Shown here: positions 8,812 through 16,801 of the stretch, piece by piece
Numbering within the stretch: the first letter of the stretch is position 1
Layout of the letters: each line of letters begins with the position of its first letter
Assembly: GCA_046346965.1 (NCBI GenBank)
Contig: JAXMHB010000009.1
Coordinates: forward strand, 62,001 to 126,000
Direction: 5' to 3'
Source: JAXMHB01 sp046346965
Lineage (GTDB): Bacteria > Pseudomonadota > Gammaproteobacteria > Xanthomonadales > SZUA-5
Length of the DNA stretch: 64,000 bases
Translations under genes and position numbers: made by a program
The notes under the pieces: generated by a model
What the model saw: only the letters and a program-made list of their open reading frames with translations
What the model was told of the DNA's origin: nothing
Database searches by the model: none

Positions 8812-8841
8812 CAAACAAAAACGCGCGGCCATGCCGCGCGT
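8812..8841 (-). terminator. Rho-independent terminator of the YccA-family gene
   Basis: On the minus strand a perfect 9-bp stem (ACGCGCGGC / GCCGCGCGT) closes a 3-nt loop and runs into TTTTTGTTT. This is a textbook intrinsic terminator about 30 bp after the YccA-family stop codon. Confidence 0.85.
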
Positions 8842-8872
8842 CATCGATCAACGGTCTGCTGACTGCCGAATC

Positions 8873-9535
8873 TCAATCTTCGCCGGCGAAGAAGGAGAAC
8901 AGGCGCATCAGGTGCAGGAACAACACCCAGATGTCGGCCAGCAGGCTGGTCGCCACCACGATGTAATTGGCTTCGGGATCGTGGATCAGCTGGCTGGTCT
9001 GATAGAGGATGGCGGCGGACACCAGCAGCACGGCGGCGCCGGAAATCATCAGGCTGAGGATCGGCAGCGCCAGGAAGATGTTGGCGATCACGCCGACCAG
9101 CAAGACCAGCGAGCCGACCACCAGGAAGCCGCCGAGGAAACTGAAGTTGGAGCGCGATACCAGCGCATACCCGGACAGCGAGAAGAAGATCAGGCTGGTG
9201 GTCGCCAGCGCGTACACCGGGATATTGGGATCGGCTTTGAGGTAGTGGCCGACGATGGGGCCGAGGAAGTAGCCGAGCAATCCGGCGTAGACGAAAGACA
9301 GGCCCAGTCCGATCAGATTGTTGCGGTTGGCATGGATCAGCATCGGCATGCCGATCATGAAGGCCAGAAACAGCCAGACATTGATCATGCCGGCGTTGCT
9401 GCTGATCGCATACCAGGCCGTCAACGCGCTGACGCCAAGGATCATGGTCAGCAGCAGATAGGCATTGCGGATGGTTTTGGTGGTACTGAGACTCGCGCTC
9501 TCGGCGCGGGTCGTCATCGGGATGGCATTGCTCAT
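8873..9535 (-). CDS. Bax inhibitor-1/YccA family membrane protein
   Basis: A 220-residue integral membrane protein with seven hydrophobic segments, close in length to E. coli YccA (a modulator of the FtsH protease). Family features include the GLGLSFVYAGLLGYFLGPIV helix and the C-terminal LLADIWVLFLHLMRLFSFFAGED, with acidic residues in the last helices. The start chosen is the ATG of MSNAIPMTTR, preceded by GAGG at 8-bp spacing. A 14-residue longer reading begins at 9577 without a comparable ribosome-binding site. Monocistronic, with its own terminator. Confidence 0.88.
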   Translation of the reverse strand: MSNAIPMTTRAESASLSTTKTIRNAYLLLTMILGVSALTAWYAISSNAGMINVWLFLAFMIGMPMLIHANRNNLIGLGLSFVYAGLLGYFLGPIVGHYLKADPNIPVYALATTSLIFFSLSGYALVSRSNFSFLGGFLVVGSLVLLVGVIANIFLALPILSLMISGAAVLLVSAAILYQTSQLIHDPEANYIVVATSLLADIWVLFLHLMRLFSFFAGED

Positions 9536-9636
9536 GGCGGTGGCCTCGCTCGCGTGTGGTTTGGTGACATTCGCCACGCATCTTAGAACGCGGCTTCGTG
9601 ATTGTTAGGTCAATGCAGCGCGCCGCCGGCGGCCGA

Positions 9637-10545
9637 TCAGTCGCCCAGCAGCGCGCTCACATGCGCGAGCGCGCCCTCGCGCAGGGCGGTCAGCGAGTAA
9701 CCGCCTTCCAGCGTCGACACCAAGCGCCCGTCGGCGTGCCGATCTGCCAATCGCGCGAGCGCACGGCTGATCCACGCATAGTCCGCGCTGCTCAAGTCCA
9801 GGTCGGCGAGCGGATCGAGGCGGTGCGCATCAAAGCCGGCCGAGATCAGCAACAACTGCGGTGCCCAGCGTTCGATCGCCGGCAGCAGCGATTCTGACCA
9901 GATCTGTCGAAACGCCGCCGAGCCAGCCCCTGGCGGCAGCGCGGCATTCCGCACCTGCGGTCCGTCGGCCAGCCCGGTGCCCGGATACAGCGGCGACTGG
10001 TGGCTGGACACGAACAGTACGCGCGGGTCCTGCTCCAGAATCGCCTGCGTACCGTTGCCATGGTGGACATCGAAGTCCACCACGGCGATGCGCGACAAAC
10101 CGTGCGCCTGCAGCGCATGCAGGGCGCCCACAGCCACCGAGTTGTACAGGCAGAAGCCCATCGCCTGCGCTGCCGTACTGTGATGGCCGGGCGGACGCAC
10201 GGCACAGAAGGCGCGCCGCGACGGGCCTGCCATCACCGCATCGATGGCTGCACACAAGGCGCCCGCGGCGCGCTGGCTGGCCGTCAGCGAGCCGGGTGAC
10301 AGGCGCGTGTCGGCGTCGAGTTCGACATACCCCAGTTGCGGTGCGTGCTGCGCCAAGCTTTGCAGCAAGGCGTCCGTGTGGGCGCGCTGCAGTTGCGCCG
10401 GGCTGGCCAGCGGCGCCTCGCGCCATTGCAGTCGATCACCCAGGCTGCGCAGACCGTCCAGCACCGCGCGCAGACGCCCGGGGTGCTCGGGATGGCCCTC
10501 GCCGGGATCGTGCGCCAGACAATCCGTGTGGGTGTAAAGCCACAT
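9637..10545 (-). CDS. Histone deacetylase-family amidohydrolase
   Basis: A 302-residue zinc-dependent deacetylase of the arginase/HDAC fold. In bacteria these act on acetylated polyamines, acetyl-lysine proteins (AcuC type) or other amides. The substrate-start motif GEGHPEHPGR is at residues 15-24, the catalytic HH pair is in RPPGHHS (121-122), the zinc-site residues are in DFDVHHGNG (157-165) and SAGFDAH (235-241), and the C-terminal LEGGYSL carries the active-site Tyr. All catalytic residues are intact. It starts 3 bp after the stop codon of the cobalamin adenosyltransferase gene, so the two are probably cotranscribed. Confidence 0.93.
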   Translation of the reverse strand: MWLYTHTDCLAHDPGEGHPEHPGRLRAVLDGLRSLGDRLQWREAPLASPAQLQRAHTDALLQSLAQHAPQLGYVELDADTRLSPGSLTASQRAAGALCAAIDAVMAGPSRRAFCAVRPPGHHSTAAQAMGFCLYNSVAVGALHALQAHGLSRIAVVDFDVHHGNGTQAILEQDPRVLFVSSHQSPLYPGTGLADGPQVRNAALPPGAGSAAFRQIWSESLLPAIERWAPQLLLISAGFDAHRLDPLADLDLSSADYAWISRALARLADRHADGRLVSTLEGGYSLTALREGALAHVSALLGD

Positions 10546-10548
10546 GGC

Positions 10549-11103
10549 TCAGCCGCGCTGATCGCGCCGCCACAGCACCTCGCCAGCGCCGGACTCGCGC
10601 GCCAGCACGCGGGCGATCACAAACAGCAGATCGGACAGCCGGTTCAGGTAGCGGATCACCTGCGGGCGCACGGCTTCGGCGCGCGACAGCGCGATCGCTT
10701 CGCGCTCTGCGCGCCGGGTGACGGTGCGCGCCACGTGGCAGTGCGCCGCCGCCGCGCCGCCGCCCGGCAGGATGAAATCCTTGAGCGGTGGCAGCGGGTC
10801 GTTAAAAGCGTCGAGGTCGCGCTCCAGCCCCTCAATGTCACCGTCCTGAATCAGCGCCATGCCGGGGATGCAGAGCTCGCCGCCGAGATCGAACAACTGA
10901 TGCTGGACGCGGATCAGGCACTGGGCCACCGGCGCCGGCACTGCGGACTGCGCCAGCACCACGCCTATGCAGCTGTTGGCCTCATCCACGGTGCCGTAGG
11001 CGGCCACGCGCAGACTGTCTTTGCCGGTGCGGCTGCCATCGCCGAGGCCGGTGCTGCCGTCGTCACCGGTGCGCGTGTAGATCTTGGAAAGTCGATTGCC
11101 CAT
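10549..11103 (-). CDS. Cob(I)alamin adenosyltransferase, PduO/MMAB type
   Basis: Transfers the adenosyl group of ATP to cob(I)alamin, giving coenzyme B12. The family N terminus is clear: KIYTRTGDDGSTGLGDGSR, then YGTVDEANSCIG. Also visible are the C-terminal blocks RRAERE and YLNRLSDLLFVIAR. At 184 residues it is standard length. The start is the ATG of MGNRLSKIYTR, preceded by GGAG at proper spacing; an upstream in-frame start at 11280 would overlap the next gene and has no support. It precedes the HDAC-family gene by 3 bp and follows the DUF6580 membrane protein. Confidence 0.95.
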   Translation of the reverse strand: MGNRLSKIYTRTGDDGSTGLGDGSRTGKDSLRVAAYGTVDEANSCIGVVLAQSAVPAPVAQCLIRVQHQLFDLGGELCIPGMALIQDGDIEGLERDLDAFNDPLPPLKDFILPGGGAAAAHCHVARTVTRRAEREAIALSRAEAVRPQVIRYLNRLSDLLFVIARVLARESGAGEVLWRRDQRG

Positions 11104-11121
11104 GGCCGCTCCAAAGGACAC

Positions 11122-11145
11122 ACCCGCGGCGCTGCCGCCGCGGGT
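11122..11145. terminator. GC-rich hairpin between DUF6580 and the adenosyltransferase
   Basis: A perfect 10-bp inverted repeat (ACCCGCGGCG / CGCCGCGGGT) with a 4-nt loop lies in the 61-bp gap. No T-tract follows, so it may be a weak terminator or an operon-internal RNA structure. Confidence 0.4.
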
Positions 11146-11164
11146 CGTGCCGGTTCCGATGGGC

Positions 11165-11701
11165 TCAGGCCGCGGCCGTCTGCTGGCGACGACGGGCCCA
11201 GGCCATGCCGCCAAACAGCAGCGTGCAGTAGCTGGCCATGCCGAGCAGGGTGTAGCCGAAGAAGGGGATCGCCGCGACATAGCAGGCGATCAAACCGCTG
11301 AGGTCGCGGCTGTAGTCATGTCCGCCGCCGCTGGCCCACACGGCGAAGTTGCTGACGATGAAGAAGACGCTGGCGGCCAGCAGGCCATTGCCGGCCACTC
11401 GCAGGGCGCCCGGATCCGGGCCCATGCGCTGGCCCAGCCAGACGTTGAAGGCGATCAGTGCGTAGATCACCGGCATGCCCGAATGCAGGCCGATCACCAC
11501 GTCGGCCAGCGCCATCGCCAGCAGCGGAATCAGATAAGCGAGTCGACGATCCGCCAACCAGGCGCCGGCAAACAGGCCCATCGCCTCCACCGGCGTGAAA
11601 TTGGGCGGGTGCGGCAGCAGGCGGGACAGGGCGGCAAGCACGATCAGCGCGGCCACCAGCGTCGTGCGCGGGTACCAGCGCGCAGCGGCGTCATTCGACA
11701 T
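11165..11701 (-). CDS. DUF6580-family integral membrane protein
   Basis: A 178-residue protein with about five hydrophobic segments. The family block is RLLPHPPNFTPVEAMGLFAG followed by AYLIPLLAMALADVVIG. These proteins resemble S components of ECF vitamin transporters in layout, and their substrates are unknown. The position just upstream of cobalamin adenosyltransferase makes a corrinoid or cobalt-related role possible, but this is inference. The start is the ATG of MSNDAAARWYPRTT; a long upstream reading overlaps the peptidase gene antisense and was not used. It is divergent from the peptidase. Confidence 0.85.
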   Translation of the reverse strand: MSNDAAARWYPRTTLVAALIVLAALSRLLPHPPNFTPVEAMGLFAGAWLADRRLAYLIPLLAMALADVVIGLHSGMPVIYALIAFNVWLGQRMGPDPGALRVAGNGLLAASVFFIVSNFAVWASGGGHDYSRDLSGLIACYVAAIPFFGYTLLGMASYCTLLFGGMAWARRRQQTAAA

Positions 11702-11830
11702 CAGGGATCTCCGGCGGGGAACAGCGGAGCGCAAGCATACGGCACCGGCCGGGAGGGGCAAAGGATGCGCAATCCGCTTTGCATTTGCCGGCAACTCGGC
11801 CAGCATGCGGCGCTCATCGGGAGGACATCC

Positions 11831-13192
11831 ATGCGCAGCGTATGCCTGGCAGTCGGAGTGTGGTGGACCGCGGCCCTGAGTGCAGCGCCGGTGACACCCA
11901 CCGTCATCGTCGATATCCACGCGCTCGGGCCGGCCCGGCTGCAAGCGCTGAAGACCGAGGATTCGGTGCGCTGGAGTGCCGAGTTCGGCACCGAATTGCT
12001 GCTCGGCGTTGCGCCCGAGGCGCTGCCGGCCTGGCTGGGGCGGGACGGCGTGCGTGCCGGCCCGGAGGCGCTGGCGCCCGATCAGATCTGGATCCGCGAT
12101 CACGTCTGCGTGCACGAGGCGGTGCAGCCGGCGCTGGCTGTGGTCGGTGGCTACGAGGTGCTGCGCCTGCCGGCGCCAGTGGTGGCTTATCAGACGCGCA
12201 TCGGTGCGGTCGGAGCGGCGCTGCCAGCCGATGGCGTCCATGCACGCGAAGCGGCCAATGCGCCGCCGATCAAGGCCGCGCGCGTGGTCGATGCGCGCAT
12301 CAGCGCCATCGTGGCGCGCGTGGACGCAGCGCGTTGGTTCGCCACGCTGAGCACCCTCGCCAGCTACAACCGCAACAGCTTTTCGCCGGCGCTGGGCGCG
12401 GCGCGCGACTACATTCTGAGCAGTCTGGGCAGCACTGGTCTGCAAACGGAGACCTACAACTACACGCTGGAGAATCTCGCCAACTGCGGCGCCACGGTGC
12501 CGCCGCCGATCGTGATCAGCAATCCGATCGGGCGCAAACTGGGCCGCAGCCTGCCGGATGAGTGGATCGTCGTCGGTGCGCATTACGACTCGCGCAACGT
12601 CGATCGCTGCGACGGCACGCTGGCACCGCAGCCCGGCGCCAACGACAACGCCTCCGGTTGCGCCGGCGTGATCGAACTGGCGCGCGTTTACGCCAGCGTG
12701 GCGACCGAGCGCTCAGTGCTGTTCATGTGCTTCTCCGGCGAGGAGCAGGGCCTGTGGGGCAGCCGACGCTATGTCGAAGCGCTGCAGAGCAGCGGCGAGA
12801 TCGGCAAGGTCAAGCACATGATCAATCTGGACATGCTGGGCTTCGATGCCGGTGGCGCGCTCGACGCGCGCGCCGAAACCAATGCCACGAACGCCGCGCT
12901 GCTGACCGAGTACCGCAGCGCAGCCACCGACTACGCGCCCGAGCTCAATCTGATCACCAGCAGCAACACCAGCGCCGGCTCCGATCACTGGTACTTCCTG
13001 CAGGCCGGCGTTCCGGCCGTTTTCACCTGGGAGAACGGTGCGTCGGTGTACCCGCACTATCACCGCGACACCGACGTGCCAGCGAACATGACCAACGCGC
13101 AAGCGCTCGCCGGCGGCATTCTGAAAATGGACGCGGCCATGCTGGCGCAGAAGGCCGGGCTCAGCGCCGAGTTTGCCGACGGCTTTGAGTGA
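11831..13192 (+). CDS. Secreted M28-family zinc aminopeptidase
   Basis: A 453-residue exported metallopeptidase with a signal peptide ending near LSAAP and an N-terminal region of about 170 residues before the catalytic domain. The co-catalytic zinc site is intact: HYDSRN (His), PGANDNASG (bridging Asp), FSGEEQG (catalytic Glu and a Glu ligand), NLDMLG (Asp) and YPHYHRDTD (His). A strong GGGAGG ribosome-binding site precedes the ATG by 6 bp. The protein ends in EFADGFE, matching an F-x-DGFE ending I recall on many secreted Lysobacterales proteins; its role is not known to me. It probably degrades peptides outside the cell or in the periplasm. Confidence 0.93.
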   Translation: MRSVCLAVGVWWTAALSAAPVTPTVIVDIHALGPARLQALKTEDSVRWSAEFGTELLLGVAPEALPAWLGRDGVRAGPEALAPDQIWIRDHVCVHEAVQPALAVVGGYEVLRLPAPVVAYQTRIGAVGAALPADGVHAREAANAPPIKAARVVDARISAIVARVDAARWFATLSTLASYNRNSFSPALGAARDYILSSLGSTGLQTETYNYTLENLANCGATVPPPIVISNPIGRKLGRSLPDEWIVVGAHYDSRNVDRCDGTLAPQPGANDNASGCAGVIELARVYASVATERSVLFMCFSGEEQGLWGSRRYVEALQSSGEIGKVKHMINLDMLGFDAGGALDARAETNATNAALLTEYRSAATDYAPELNLITSSNTSAGSDHWYFLQAGVPAVFTWENGASVYPHYHRDTDVPANMTNAQALAGGILKMDAAMLAQKAGLSAEFADGFE

Positions 13193-13209
13193 GGGGAGCG
13201 CCCGCCAAG

Positions 13210-13262
13210 GATGGGGGCACGGGGAGAAGTGGGGCGGGGGGCAGGGGGCGGGGGACTGTGCG
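13210..13262 (-). repeat. Dispersed intergenic GC-run repeat, copy 8 (left of IS481)
   Basis: An inverted-orientation copy between the M28 peptidase stop and the IS481 left end. The plus strand carries four uninterrupted G-runs of 4, 6, 5 and 5 separated by 1-2 bases (13231-13254), a strong quadruplex candidate. The tract is identical to the one at 28887-28910. Confidence 0.7.
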
Positions 13263-13263
13263 G

Positions 13264-13305
13264 CCGGGCACATGGGTGACACGTTGACCGGGCACATGGG
13301 TTACA
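13264..13305. repeat. IS481 left terminal repeats (outer and inner)
   Basis: CCGGGCACATGGGTGACA at 13264-13281, then CCGGGCACATGGGTTACA at 13288-13305. They differ at one base and match the complement of the right-end repeats. Confidence 0.85.
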
Positions 13306-13371
13306 CGACGCTAGCAGCTTTACGAGCCTTTGGATTCTTTCCTGCTCAACCTTCTGTGGGCTTTTGAAGGC

Positions 13372-14526
13372 TCAGTGCAGGTAGGTCAGGGTCATCGTCT
13401 CCTCGTCGATGTGCGCGATCAGTTGCTGGCAGAAGTAGACCTTCCAGCCTTGGATGCTCGCTTCCAGACCAAGCCACTGATGGGCCAGCGCCTGACTGAC
13501 GAAGATGCGCTGGCCACGCCAATGGATGTCGCCGTGTTGTTGCACCATGCGGGTCTCAAAGTGGCTTGGATACTCGATAGGCGGCAGCTTGCGCGGGTGC
13601 GCTCGGGTCGAGGGTTGATACCGGCTCTGCGGAGGCACCATGCCCAGCGCTTCGTGCGGCCGCTCTTCGTTGTAGCGCTGCCGGAACGCGTCGAAGACCT
13701 TTTGCTGCGCCTTCAGGTTCGCCTGCAGCGGTGACAGCGTCTCCGCCTTGAGCGTGCGATGCATGCGTTCATGGCGCGAATTGTCCGTGGGTGTGCCCGG
13801 TCGTGTGCGATGCAGGGTGATGCCCAGGCGCAGCCACCACGCCGACAGACGCGTCAGTCCCAGGCTGGCCGTGTGGTAGGCAAAGGGCACCCCATTGTCC
13901 GTCCGGATCGCCGCCGGCAGCCCGTATTCGCAGAACAGTCGGCGCATGACCTTCTCGGTCTCCGCCATGCTGATCGCCCCCATCGCATGGCACGCCAGCA
14001 GACAGCGCGAGTGCGTGTCCGTGACCGTCAATGGGAAGCACTCGCTGCCATCGCCCAGTCGCCACTGACCCTTGAAATCCGCCGCCCATTCCTCGTTCGG
14101 AGAGCTCGGCAAGGGCCAGCGCAGCGGCTTCATCGACACCACCGCCACCCGCCGCCGCGGCTTGATCAGACCATGCCGCGCAAACAACTCGCCCACCGTG
14201 CTGACCGCCGGCAACTCAAGCTCCGGCCGCTGCGCCGACAGCACCGCCAGCACCTTCTTGGGGCCGTAATGCGGGCGCTCACGCTTCAAGCCCAGCAAGG
14301 CTTCTCGCACCAACTCTGGCGTCGCATGCGACTGCGTCCTGCGCGCCCGCGACCGATCCGCCAGCCCGCCCGACCCCTCCGCCTCGTACCGCCGGATCCA
14401 CTTGCTCGCCGTCTTCCGACTGATGCCGAACCTCCCCGCCAGCTCACTGACCGTGCCCAACCCTTGGCGGTACGCACGGACCAACCGATCCCGTTCTTCC
14501 ATCGCGGTGACCTCTTGCCACGGCAT
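13372..14526 (-). CDS. IS481-family transposase
   Basis: A 384-residue intact DDE transposase. The N-terminal helix-turn-helix (MPWQEVTAMEERDRLVRAYR, then LAGRFGISRKTASKWIRRY) binds the ends. The catalytic core shows D150 in EEWAADFKG, D210 in IRTDNGVPF and E253 in RHERMHRTL, followed by the typical YNEERPHEALG block. No stop or frameshift is seen, so the element could be active. Start and length agree with IS481 relatives, which begin MPWKE-. Confidence 0.95.
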   Translation of the reverse strand: MPWQEVTAMEERDRLVRAYRQGLGTVSELAGRFGISRKTASKWIRRYEAEGSGGLADRSRARRTQSHATPELVREALLGLKRERPHYGPKKVLAVLSAQRPELELPAVSTVGELFARHGLIKPRRRVAVVSMKPLRWPLPSSPNEEWAADFKGQWRLGDGSECFPLTVTDTHSRCLLACHAMGAISMAETEKVMRRLFCEYGLPAAIRTDNGVPFAYHTASLGLTRLSAWWLRLGITLHRTRPGTPTDNSRHERMHRTLKAETLSPLQANLKAQQKVFDAFRQRYNEERPHEALGMVPPQSRYQPSTRAHPRKLPPIEYPSHFETRMVQQHGDIHWRGQRIFVSQALAHQWLGLEASIQGWKVYFCQQLIAHIDEETMTLTYLH

Positions 14527-14559
14527 CGACCATCTCCCGATGTCTCAATGCCGTAAAAA

Positions 14560-14602
14560 TGTCACCCATGTGCCCGGTCTAAAATGTCACCCATGTGCCC
14601 GG
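14560..14602. repeat. IS481 right terminal repeats (inner and outer)
   Basis: TGTCACCCATGTGCCCGG occurs identically at 14560-14577 and 14585-14602, and is the inverted form of the left-end repeats. Confidence 0.85.
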
Positions 14603-14610
14603 TTCATACA

Positions 14611-14680
14611 GACTCGGGACTCGGGACTCGGGACTCGGGACTCGGGACTCGGGACTCGGGACTCGGGACTCGGGACTCGG
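14611..14680. repeat. Perfect 7-bp tandem repeat, 10 copies of GACTCGG
   Basis: Begins 8 bp after the IS481 right repeat and runs for ten uninterrupted copies. Seven-base simple repeats of this type are common between genes in Xanthomonadales and vary in copy number between strains. Its perfection suggests recent expansion. The rest of the 440-bp gap up to the DUF481 gene contains repeat copy 2 and no gene. Confidence 0.92.
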
Positions 14681-14741
14681 GCCCTAGCGGCAGTCGATTC
14701 TGACTCGCAACGCGGCTCACGGGACTTGTTCAGGGTCCCTG

Positions 14742-14870
14742 TCTCGCCCTTGGCGCGTTGACTCGTGCGGCAACAGCTATCCGCGACAGTGCACGAAAGC
14801 GCGGCAGTGCTGGTCCCCCGCCCCGCTCTTGCTCCCCCGCCCCCCCCGCCCCACTTTTGCTCCTCCGCAC
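14742..14870 (+). repeat. Dispersed intergenic GC-run repeat, copy 2 (right of IS481)
   Basis: Shares CCCTTGGCGCG, GACTCG, GCGACAGTGC and the core GCAGTGCTGGTCCCCCGCCC in the same order and spacing as copy 1, followed by longer C-runs. It forms an inverted pair with copy 8 across the IS481 element. Confidence 0.75.
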
Positions 14871-14967
14871 TCGCTTTCCCGGCCGCCGCCGGCTCGGCGC
14901 CACTTCACCGGTCATTCAGCGCGTGGCCTCAAGCATCCGCGGTTTTCCTGACCATGGAGCACGCGCG

Positions 14968-15693
14968 ATGAAACGGACTTTGCTGTGGATGACGCTGATG
15001 GCGGTGGCCCCGCTGGCCTGCGCCGAAGGGGATGCGGGCTGGAAAGGCGAGGGCGAGCTCGGATTGGCGCTGTCGCGTGGCAACTCGGAGACCGAAAGCC
15101 TGAACGGCAAGGTCGGGCTCAGTTTCGAAGACGCCCGCTGGAAGCATGCGCTGGGCTTCTCCGCGCTCCGCCAGAAGGGCGAATCGGGCAATACGGGTGA
15201 TCTGGAGCTGACCGCCAACCGCTATGAGCTGAGCGGCTCCAGCGGCTACAAGTTCAGCGAGCGCGCCTATGTCATCGGCACACTGCGCTACGAGAACGAC
15301 GACTTCGCGCCCTACGAGTACCAGGCCATCGGCTCGCTCGGCCTGGGCTGGTACGCGATCAAGAACGAGACCACCGAGTGGCTGTTCGAAGGCGGTCCGG
15401 GTTATCGCCGCTACCGCGAAGTGGCCACCGGCCAGACCGACGGCCAGGGCGTGTTCCGTGGCGTGATGGGCTACAAGCATGTGCTGACCGAGACCACCTC
15501 GTTGGAGAACGAGCTGCTGGTGGAAGCCGGCTCCGACAACACCTACGCGCAGAATGACACTGGCCTCGTGGTGAAGATGAACGCCAAGCTGGCGCTGAAG
15601 GCGGGCCTGCAGTTCCGCCACAACAGCGATGTGGCGCCGGGCCTGAAGAAGACCGACTCGCTGTTCACGACCAATCTGGTCTACAGCTTCTGA
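14968..15693 (+). CDS. DUF481 outer-membrane beta-barrel protein (YdiY-like)
   Basis: A 241-residue exported protein with a signal peptide ending in LACAEG and alternating beta-strand patterns. It has the DUF481 hallmarks GEGELGLALSRGNSETESLN near the N terminus and SLFTTNLVYSF at the C terminus, a terminal Phe typical of barrels inserted by BAM. Members such as E. coli YdiY are induced by salt or acid; function is unknown. The ATG has GGAG 8 bp upstream. It converges on the ferredoxin reductase gene. Confidence 0.9.
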   Translation: MKRTLLWMTLMAVAPLACAEGDAGWKGEGELGLALSRGNSETESLNGKVGLSFEDARWKHALGFSALRQKGESGNTGDLELTANRYELSGSSGYKFSERAYVIGTLRYENDDFAPYEYQAIGSLGLGWYAIKNETTEWLFEGGPGYRRYREVATGQTDGQGVFRGVMGYKHVLTETTSLENELLVEAGSDNTYAQNDTGLVVKMNAKLALKAGLQFRHNSDVAPGLKKTDSLFTTNLVYSF

Positions 15694-15699
15694 CGCGCT

Positions 15700-15728
15700 G
15701 CGACCCTGCCCAGCGTGGGCAGGGTCGC
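15700..15728. terminator. Bidirectional hairpin between convergent genes
   Basis: A perfect 12-bp stem (GCGACCCTGCCC / GGGCAGGGTCGC) around a 5-nt loop begins 6 bp after the DUF481 stop codon and lies between two converging genes. There is no strong T-tract on either side, so termination efficiency is uncertain. Confidence 0.65.
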
Positions 15729-15754
15729 AATACACCGACTGCGCGCAGGGCGAC

Positions 15755-16801
15755 TCAGATCGCGCTCAGTTCCACGCTGGGGCTGACGCCCAGGCGCTTG
15801 TGCATGATCGGGCTGGTCGTCGTGTACTGCAGGTGCACCTTGGCGCCCGGATTCAGCCGCGACTTGATTGCAAAGGCCGCCAGCGCCGCCTCGTGGAAGC
15901 CGCACAGAATCAGCTTCTTCTTGCCGGGATAGACGTTGATGTCGCCCACTGCGTAGATGCCGGGCACGCTCGATTCGAAGCGCTCGGTATCGACGACGAT
16001 CTGGCTCTTGTCGATCCCGAGGCCCCACTGCGCGATCGGACCGAGCTTGGGCGACAGGCCGTAGAAAGCGAGCAGGTGATCGAACTCGATCGAGCGTGTG
16101 ACGGCGTCGCCGCCGACGACGGTGATCCCTTTCAGCGTGTCGCCCTCGGTCACCAGGCCGGTGACGTTGCCGATCAGGAACTGCATCTGCTGCTCATCGC
16201 ACAAGGCGCGCATCTTCTGCACCGAGGCCGGCGCGGCGCGGAACTCGTTGGAGCGGTGGATCAGCACGACGCTGCGCGCGATCGGCTGCAGCGCCAGCGC
16301 CCAGTCGAGGGCCGAATCGCCGCCGCCCAGGATCACCAGATCGCGCTCGCGGAACTGCTCCGGATTCTTCACGGCGTAGTGGATCTGCCGGCCCTCGAAG
16401 GCGTCGGCGCCCGGCACCGGCACCTTGCGCGCCTGGAAAGCGCCGAGCCCGGCCGCGACGATCACCGCCTTGGTGATGAATTCGGTGCCCTTGCTGGTCA
16501 CCACCCGGAACTGCTGCTCGTCCAGCTTCTCCACCACGCTGACCTCCTGGTCCAGGTGGAAAGTCGGGTGGAAGGGCGCGATCTGCTGCATCAGATTGTC
16601 GGTCAGCTCTTTGCCGGTGCACACGGGCAGCGCCGGGATGTCGTAGATCGGCTTGTCCGGGTACAGCTCGATGCATTGGCCGCCCGGTTGCGCCAGCGCG
16701 TCCACCACGTGGGCATTGATGCCCAGCAGGCCCAACTCAAACACCTGGAACAGGCCGACCGGCCCGGCTCCGACAATCACGACGTCCGTTTCGATGCTCA
16801 T
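15755..16801 (-). CDS. Ferredoxin/flavodoxin--NADP+ reductase, thioredoxin-reductase-like
   Basis: A 348-residue FAD enzyme of the TrxR-like ferredoxin reductase class, which exchanges electrons between NADPH and ferredoxin or flavodoxin. The FAD motif GAGPVGLF is at residues 11-18, GGQCIELYPDKPIYDIPA is the family marker, the pyridine-nucleotide motif is GGGDSALDWAL, and GIYAVGDINVYPGKKKL is the C-terminal FAD site. The CxxC pair of true thioredoxin reductases is absent, which separates the two families. Monocistronic. Confidence 0.93.
   Translation of the reverse strand: MSIETDVVIVGAGPVGLFQVFELGLLGINAHVVDALAQPGGQCIELYPDKPIYDIPALPVCTGKELTDNLMQQIAPFHPTFHLDQEVSVVEKLDEQQFRVVTSKGTEFITKAVIVAAGLGAFQARKVPVPGADAFEGRQIHYAVKNPEQFRERDLVILGGGDSALDWALALQPIARSVVLIHRSNEFRAAPASVQKMRALCDEQQMQFLIGNVTGLVTEGDTLKGITVVGGDAVTRSIEFDHLLAFYGLSPKLGPIAQWGLGIDKSQIVVDTERFESSVPGIYAVGDINVYPGKKKLILCGFHEAALAAFAIKSRLNPGAKVHLQYTTTSPIMHKRLGVSPSVELSAI

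Larger units (their letters stand above)
13264..14602. mobile_element. IS481-family insertion sequence
   Basis: About 1.34 kb bounded by matching inverted 18-bp ends, with a single intact transposase gene. Both ends carry the repeat twice: outer and inner copies are 24 bp apart at the left and 25 bp apart at the right. No target-site duplication is obvious next to the outer repeats, so the exact ends may differ by a few bases. It lies between two oppositely oriented copies of the dispersed GC-run repeat. Confidence 0.88.

Noticed and set aside
11702..12583. N-terminal extension of the DUF6580 gene
   Set aside because: The extension runs antisense through the M28 peptidase; the good start and family N terminus are at 11701.
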